NCBI GenBank assembly: GCA_021432635.1
Contig: MU270019.1
Coordinates: 186,001 to 250,000, forward strand
DNA length: 64,000 nt
From: Thozetella sp. PMI_491
Lineage: Eukaryota; Ascomycota; Sordariomycetes; Chaetosphaeriales; Chaetosphaeriaceae
Direction of reading: 5' to 3'
Of the stretch, positions 57,930 through 64,000 are shown piece after piece. The position numbers and the translations under genes are program-made. Under the pieces are notes generated by a model that ran no database searches, was not told the DNA's origin, and saw only the letters and a program-made list of their open reading frames with translations. Each line of letters begins with the position of its first letter. Position 1 is the stretch's first letter.

Positions 57930-58560
57930 GCATGTTCCTTCGATGATTGTAAATACTAATTTGCAGACCAAGCCGACCAATGGGACCATAAACAAGCACC
58001 CACGCATGAAGCTAGGGTACTACTCGCAGCAAGAAGTCGAGAAGTTGGTCCTTGGAGCGAAGTGTGCCAGAGATCACGGCATCACGGCTATAGCTTTGCT
58101 AGCGAGAGAAGTGAGTGGTGAGCTAGACGAAGGCGAATTGCGCGGCTTGTTGGGATCGCTGGGGCTACCGGGGCAAATTGCATCCGATGTACCGGTGCTG
58201 AAACTCTCAGGTGGTCAGCTCGTGCGGCTCGGGCTGGCAAGAATCCTCTGGATGAGACCACTTTGCCTAGTGCTGGATGAAGTGACGACACACCTCGACT
58301 ACGAGACCATCACCGCGTTACGGGAGGCGCTTAGATATTGGGAAGGTGGTCCTTACGCTTGACAAGTGGTTTATGAAGGGGACTATTCAGGGGATTCGAA
58401 AGGAGGACGGGAGGTCTGAGGAATATGGCAACGAGAATGAGGAGGCCGAGGTGAATTTGAAGATGTAGGTTGTATAAAAATTGGGGCATGGGGAGCTGAC
58501 GTTTCTAGATGGAGGTGTGCAAGAATTTGAGAATATCATGGAAGAGCGAGTCACGTAAGA
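57930..58560 (+). pseudogene. ABC-F type ATPase, C-terminal nucleotide-binding domain remnant
   Basis: An open frame at 57913-58362 carries GTINKHPRMKLGYYSQQEVE, the ABC signature KLSGGQLVRLGLARIL, and Walker B LCLVLDEVTTHLDYETI, in the order and spacing of the second ATPase domain of ABC-F (GCN20-like) proteins. Past the stop at 58360, family text continues in another frame with DKWFMKGTIQGI and, after further stops, LDGGVQEFENIMEERVT. The Walker A motif and whole first domain are missing. It is therefore a truncated, frame-broken host gene copy. ABC-F proteins act on ribosomes; this copy cannot. Confidence 0.75.
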
Positions 58561-59923
58561 GGAAACCAATCTTGACATCGGGATACTTCTTGCGTAACAT
58601 CTTTGGGACTAGCAGAAAATGGTAATTTTGTATGATGGCAGTATCACCAGGCTTCCACTCCTCCAAAATCCTGTCCGCAAACACCTGGGATACAGGATTT
58701 CCAAGAGTCGTACGCAGTGCTTTACGGATTATTCGGCATCTGTTAGTGAAATATCGGCCATAGCACTTGATTGCAGTATTGAGAATGGAGACGGCCGAGA
58801 GTCTCGCCAGCGAAGCTATTAACAGCTAATATTTTATGCTCACTGGGGAGCTTTGAATCTTTCGTCACCAGAGAAGCACTTGGCTGTCGAGCGCTAGACG
58901 ATGTTGTCAGCCTTTGATTCATCATTTGCAAAAAATAGAGTCGTTTCTTTCTCTGGCCAATCAGAGAGCGTGAGACAAGGGTGTTTCAAGGAGAGATGGT
59001 ATCTTCTGCGGGTGTGAGAAGTTTAGCCTTTCCTAACGGAAGGCATTAGGGAGCAGGGTCGAATTTTGACAAGCTCCACTGGAGTTTGCCGTATTTTAAT
59101 AGTTAGGTGGAACCTAATATCCTAATATGTCCCTTGCGGGCTTCCCACAGGAGGGCAATGACGTGGCCTATTGTAGCACAGAGATATGGTCTCTTTATGA
59201 AAGCGGCTGGCGCCAACGGGCAGATCTTACCCCCACGGTATCCGTAAATTCAAATTTCCACAGGCCTATATATTTAGGTAAGCACCACTCCTATATAAGT
59301 TATTACGCTAATAAAGCTAGAACATGTCTTACACGAGCGACAAGCCATGTTCTTATGAATTGTAGATGGTCATTGTTCTTCCGTTCGATGTTCTCAAGGC
59401 CTGCAGCGGTTCCGTATACCCCGATATATGGCCAAATAAGCAAGCCTACTTTCCCGCATAGGTGGTGTGATTAATACCGAGTTTAGGGCATAATGTAACC
59501 GAGCCCTCAATCCTGAAAAGCGGCGTATATAGGTGAAGCAGAAGACCTTGCTAATTGGATGGATCGCTCTGATTCGGTCTGCATCTTGCCACGACATCAT
59601 GATAGATCTCTTTTCAAGAGAACGTGATTGATTGCCCAGCCCACCGAAGAAAGTAGCCAAAGTGTCGCATAGCCGGGCTCGGACCTCCGTACATCGCAAG
59701 CCTCGGTCATGCTGGAAGCATTTACTATAGCTTAGCGAGCCTCGGCTGACTGATTCAATACTCTGGGGTGGCGCTTGTGAAGCGTACCTATCCGCCGTTG
59801 CCCGTTCTCACCTCAACACAAGATAAGATATGTCGCGCTTTTCTTATTGTCCCACTTGCACAAAGTAACAGCGGTTCACACATGTTAGAGGAGGTAGCGA
59901 ATCACCAACTGCATTAGTCTGGC
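58561..59923. other. intergenic, no supported gene
   Basis: About 1.36 kb. Frames at 58619, 59127 and 59394 have no recognisable features. The sequence is moderately AT-rich, possibly old repeat material. Confidence 0.4.
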
Positions 59924-61035
59924 TTATTTACTAGTATCAAGAACGTAGCGTCCAACAACCTTGCCATCGTCCATTAGTTTGTAAACCTCCTGCAATTCCG
60001 ACAGGCCCACCGTTTTATACGGTACTTTGATGAGACCGCGGGCGAAGAAGTCGATCGCTTCCTGAGTGTCTTGTCGGTTCCCCACGTAGCTACCCCGGAT
60101 GCTGATCATCCTAATGACAATGTCAAAAACGGGGGCTTTGACCACAGCATGCGCAGGCAGGCCAATGCAGACAACAGTACCTCGACTGCGTACATATTCA
60201 GTTGCCTGTTGGAAAGGCTGCTCTTGGACGGCCAGGAGGATCACGGCGTGCGGACCAGTCCCGTCAGGTGTAGCGGCCTTCACCGCCTGGACAAGGTTGG
60301 GCGAGGCGGTGAAGTCGATATATGCCGCTGCTCCTAGATTCTTGCAACTCTCTCCTTTCTCAACGCCCTCGTCAATGGCGATCGTGTGTAGGCCCATGGC
60401 CTTAGCATACTGCAAAGCCATGCTGCCAAGCCCTCCGCCAGCACCGACAATGGCGACCCACTGACCCGGGCGAGCACCGCTCTCCTTCAAACCCTTATAC
60501 ACGGTGATTCCGGCGCAAAGCACCGGAGCAATAGCCTCGAGGTCGCAAGATTGCGGAATACGTGCGATATGAGCGGCCTTGGCAATGGCGTACTGCTGAA
60601 AGGTCCCGTCGACGGTATAACCCGAGAGCAAGGCAGAGCTACAAAGAGGCTCGTCAGATTGCTGGCAGTAGCTGCAAGCCAGACAGGAATTATTGATCCA
60701 TTTAATGCCGGCATTGTCGCCAATCTCGACATCTTTGACAAGCGAGCCCTTTTTGACAACGATACCAGCCCCCTCGTGCCCACCAACCAGCGGCAGCTTG
60801 GTTGGGAGAGGCCAGTCCCCGCGCATGGCGTGTAGATCGGTATGGCAAACTCCAGAATACTTGATATTGACGAGAACCTCGTCTGGACCGGGTTCAGCGA
60901 CGGGAATTTGCTTATATACAACAGCTGCGAGATCGTCAGTGATTTTGTCATGACGTGAGGGTGGAGAGAATTACGGCCACCCGTCTGCTCCACGACTTGA
61001 GCCCACTGCAGGGGGGGGACCTCCGAGGCGACCAT
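59924..61035 (-). CDS. zinc-dependent alcohol dehydrogenase (fungal ADH1 type)
   Basis: Exons 61035..60975 and 60924..59924, with a 50-nt intron, sum to 353 codons plus stop, the usual size. The spliced N-terminus reads [20 protein letters not shown] then PVVYKQIPV. The catalytic zinc ligands are in [12 protein letters not shown] and [12 protein letters not shown], and the four structural zinc cysteines in [15 protein letters not shown]. The cofactor site is [19 protein letters not shown]. The C-terminus GRYVLDTSK is typical. The enzyme interconverts acetaldehyde and ethanol with NAD(H) in the cytosol. It lies directly downstream of the pyruvate decarboxylase on the same strand, 975 bp apart, forming a two-step fermentation pair. 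Confidence 0.95.
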
Positions 61036-62010
61036 TTTGACTTGTCCAATGGAGAGAGCAAGAAATTTAATTAGTTGTAGCCGGCCGGCACCGGATTAGG
61101 ATTGATAGAAAAAGTAACAAATACGCCCGAAGGAAGCAAGATCCGCTCAGACATATATATACCCAGGGCATCCCAACGACGAGCAAAGGTACTTGAAAAA
61201 CGGGAGAGGTTTCGCGTGTGTAAAAATAGGGTAGGAAACGGCCCACTAAAATCGCGCCGCGTCTAGTATAACAGAGGAAGTAGAACTGACTATTGTCGCG
61301 ATAATGCAAGTTGATAGTCTTAGAGTTGGATCAGGTGATAATAGGGTGACCTCCGTTTGCGTATAAGCGAGAAGCGGTGGTACTGTACCTCCGTACAACC
61401 CCAATATCCACTCCGAAATATATGTATCGCCACCAAGAAATCTAGCTAAACCTGATTCTCACGCCACGCAATTCAGACGCATGGCACCACGCCGGCAAGA
61501 AAAATCACGTAACACGAGTGCAAATCCATTAGAGCCAGGTCACGTCATCAGAACAATATGAGGTAAATGGCCCTAGATGTCTTGCTTTCGATCTTACAGA
61601 TCGAAACGGTGAAACTCCCGGAACTAGGCCTCGAAGTTCTCTTCAGGCGTCCGCCATTCGACGCTAGATATATTATAGCTCCTACGAGAAAGTACGGTTT
61701 GTTCAGCGAATAAGTTTCTATGTGACCCCATATTGTAGAAGCCTTACGCCTGTCCGTAAAGGGATACACATCAATTCTACTAGCCTGACCGATACGATAG
61801 GTTTAGGATTCTCGTGTCTCTATCCTGCATTTTAATTGTAATTATATTTAAAACTTTCTTTTCGGTATTTGGATTTTTCTGGATGGGTGTATAGCCTGCG
61901 ACATGGATCTGGTCAATTTGTGAGGCCGAGCCTTCACCCACTCCGACAACCTGTCGTGCAGCCATTCCCGCATGATTCCGATCACCGGTAAAGCTTGTTT
62001 CTATAGCCAA
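61036..62010. promoter_or_regulatory. intergenic, promoter of alcohol dehydrogenase
   Basis: 975 bp. A TATATATA stretch at about 61154-61161 lies some 120 bp upstream of the start at 61035 and is a good core-promoter candidate on the minus strand. The rest holds the 3' flank of the decarboxylase. Confidence 0.45.
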
Positions 62011-63702
62011 CTAATCGGCATGAAGAACAGGTGGCCTGGAATTAGCCGCTGCAACGTAATGCCCCCAAGTGATCAACTCCTTGCTGCAATCGTCTTGGTC
62101 GATGGCGCATTCGATCAGTGTCGGGCCGTCCCGGTGCCCAACAGCGCGGGCGATAGCATCCGATAGCATTCCGGCAGTGTTTGCGCGGAGACCAAGGGCG
62201 TCTCCGTCGTTCGCGTTGAATGCTCGCACGAGCAGAGAGTAGTCCCAGTTCTTTATCTTGTTATAGGGGCCGTCGTGAATTTCCACCTCGATGGTGTAAC
62301 CGCGGTTGTTGATGAGTATCATGATGATTGGGAGGCGCAGTCTTACCATCTGCGAAACTTCCTGTGCCGTTACCTGGAAAGAGCCATCGCCGACAAGCAC
62401 GACAAGACGTCGACCGGGGTTGGCAATGGCATATCCCAAGGCTGCGGGGATGCTCCATCCGATGTGGCCCCACTGCATCTCGATCTCAAAATCGGCGCCG
62501 GCCGGGAGACGAAGCCCCATGCTGTTGAACCACGAGTCACCGGTTTCCGCGAAGAGCGTCGTGTTTCCGTCTAGAATATTCTGGACTTGACGGTTGATTT
62601 CCTTCCGAGTGAGCGGCTGATAGTGCGCTGCAGGTTGCATCAGAACGGGGTCCGGACATAGGCGGCGATACTCGATCATCGTGGCGTCGTTTCGGCCCAG
62701 TTCGGCTCCCAGCTGCGTTAGGAACTCGCAGAGCCGCACACGACTGAAGTGGGCCTTAGGAAATGTGACGTGGTCCATCTCGGCTACCAAGAGTGGAATA
62801 TTTGGGACTGCAGTCCAGCCTACCGTGCTGTAATCGGTGAACACTGTGCCGACACAGATGATGGCATCGGCCCAGTTCACAATTGTATCCGCTGCCAGCG
62901 TGCTGACCTGTCCCCAGAAGATGCCCACGAATTGGCTGCTGTCCTCGGGAAACATGCCTTTGGCTGCAGGCTGGACTGCCACTGCACACCCGATGCGTTC
63001 AGCTAGTTCCAACAGCTGTTTTTCAGCCCCGGCCCGCCGCACCTTAGGCCCGACCAGTATCAGCGGCTTTTGCCTGCCGCGGAGATAGTCTGCTGAGCGT
63101 GTGATCGCGGCCTGGAGCGATGCCGAGTCGGAAGCAACGGGCGAGGTTATCGCACTAACCGGCCCTGGCCTGGTGCACTCCGCCCCGGCTAGGTTCGTCG
63201 GTATTTCGAGGTACGCTGGCTTCCGCGCAAGGAGCGCCTTCCGCAACGCGCGATCGATCAAGCGCGGCGCCTCGCATGCACGACCTATGGCGACTGCACA
63301 GCAAGTTATATGCCCGGCCATCTGCAGCTGGTACGTGTTATCAGTTCCACCCAGGGTGTGGTGTAGACAGTGGAACTGGCCAGCGTCGTTGGTGTTGGGA
63401 CTGCCGCTGATGAGGATCAGCGGCAGGTTCTCGGCATAGGCGCTACCGGTCCCGTTGAAAGCGGAAAAGGCACCGACGCTGAAAGTCACAACACAAGCGG
63501 CCGCACCATTGGCGCGTGCATAACCTTCGGCCGCGAGGGAACAGTTGAGCTCGTTGGCACAACCAATTTCCGAGAGGTTTGTCTGCTGCTGGAGCTTGTC
63601 CAAGAGGACGAGGTTGTAGTCGCCTGGCACCGTGAAGTAGTGATGGATGCCAATCTGTACCAGGCGCTCCGCAAGGTAGTCGCCGACTGTATAGGTAGCC
63701 AT
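62011..63702 (-). CDS. pyruvate decarboxylase (thiamine-diphosphate enzyme)
   Basis: Intronless, 563 codons, normal length for fungal PDC. The PYR domain has HYFTVPGDYNLVLLDKL and IGCANELNCSLAAEGYARANG with the cofactor-activating Glu near residue 51. HCLHHTLGG contains the catalytic His pair near 113-114. The TPP motif GDGSFQVTAQEVSQM ending in ILINNRGYTIE (GDG-x-NN, Mg2+ and diphosphate binding) lies near residues 445-475. It decarboxylates pyruvate to acetaldehyde in the cytosol. The C-terminus continues to ITWGHYVAAANSRPP. It lies upstream of the alcohol dehydrogenase on the same strand, supporting joint use in ethanol formation under low oxygen. Divergence from housekeeping PDC cannot be judged here. 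Confidence 0.95.
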   Translation of the reverse strand: MATYTVGDYLAERLVQIGIHHYFTVPGDYNLVLLDKLQQQTNLSEIGCANELNCSLAAEGYARANGAAACVVTFSVGAFSAFNGTGSAYAENLPLILISGSPNTNDAGQFHCLHHTLGGTDNTYQLQMAGHITCCAVAIGRACEAPRLIDRALRKALLARKPAYLEIPTNLAGAECTRPGPVSAITSPVASDSASLQAAITRSADYLRGRQKPLILVGPKVRRAGAEKQLLELAERIGCAVAVQPAAKGMFPEDSSQFVGIFWGQVSTLAADTIVNWADAIICVGTVFTDYSTVGWTAVPNIPLLVAEMDHVTFPKAHFSRVRLCEFLTQLGAELGRNDATMIEYRRLCPDPVLMQPAAHYQPLTRKEINRQVQNILDGNTTLFAETGDSWFNSMGLRLPAGADFEIEMQWGHIGWSIPAALGYAIANPGRRLVVLVGDGSFQVTAQEVSQMVRLRLPIIMILINNRGYTIEVEIHDGPYNKIKNWDYSLLVRAFNANDGDALGLRANTAGMLSDAIARAVGHRDGPTLIECAIDQDDCSKELITWGHYVAAANSRPPVLHAD

Positions 63703-64000
63703 TCTTGAGAAAAGATCGATGAAGACTGCGTGCGGGACCCGATTTCAGTGCCTTGCTGATGTCGATTGTGCTCACCAACGCATACCCTCACTATTTAGAC
63801 GCATCTCTATTTGAAGTTTGTTTAGGTTACTGTGGCGCAAAGAGGATCCAGTTATTCCGCGCAAGGCCCAGTAACAGGCGCCGTCTAGGAGCTATGGAGC
63901 CAAAGAAAGTTTATGGCAAAATGTGGCCCCATGATCAGGAAGTTGCGTTATTAGCCGATCATGGAGTCAGACCATCCAAATACAAAATACATCCTAAGAA
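63703..64000. promoter_or_regulatory. upstream flank of pyruvate decarboxylase
   Basis: About 300 bp to the window edge. No clear TATA box or gene was seen. Confidence 0.35.

Noticed and set aside
1-64000. CRISPR arrays, bacterial operons, rRNA genes
   Set aside because: None seen. Introns, gene types and promoter structure are eukaryotic.

Overview
The window reads as nuclear DNA of a filamentous ascomycete (Pezizomycotina). The evidence is short GT-AG introns of about 45-110 nt, three Zn2Cys6 regulators, secreted proteins with Kex2-type KR sites, fungal monooxygenases and oxidases, and transposon relics in which tryptophan and glutamine codons have become TAG, as expected from repeat-induced point mutation (RIP). 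Most genes are accessory: secondary metabolism, secretion, transport and regulation. Several are decaying, which suggests a dispensable or subtelomere-like stretch. No genus is claimed.

Layout. 1-8.4 kb holds a partial membrane protein, a secreted C-anchored protein, a small secreted four-cysteine protein and a three-exon secreted protein. 9-14.6 kb holds an AusD-like methyltransferase, a Rossmann-fold reductase/epimerase and a Zn2Cys6 factor; the last two are divergent. 14.6-16.2 kb is a TAG-rich relic. 16.2-32.6 kb is a compact metabolic cluster: a broken class II aldolase, a class III aminotransferase, a EutQ-like cupin, a BBE-type FAD oxidase, a flavin monooxygenase with a disturbed frame, an amino-acid/choline-type permease and a Zn2Cys6 factor. 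The aminotransferase and monooxygenase promoters share the palindrome CGGAAATTCCG, and the permease promoter has CGGGATTTCCG.

33.4-38.3 kb is a graveyard: two non-LTR (LINE, Tad1-like) fragments on the minus strand and a broken chromate transporter. 38.6-52.8 kb carries a multi-spanning membrane protein, a tyrosinase, a single-pass membrane protein with a cysteine-rich ectodomain, a Zn2Cys6 factor, a hot-dog thioesterase, a second AusD-like methyltransferase (GC-AG intron) and an MFS transporter. Together these could form a second small biosynthetic locus. 53.7-58.6 kb has a Kex2-processed secreted protein with a suspicious in-frame TAG, a small histidine-rich protein, and an ABC-F ATPase relic. 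59.9-63.7 kb has an alcohol dehydrogenase and a pyruvate decarboxylase in tandem, together an ethanol-fermentation module.

Gene models were spliced by hand: donor/acceptor pairs were chosen so that the frame and recognisable family motifs continue. Where exon lengths are quoted as summing to whole codons, this was checked arithmetically. No database search was possible, so family names rest on motif recognition.
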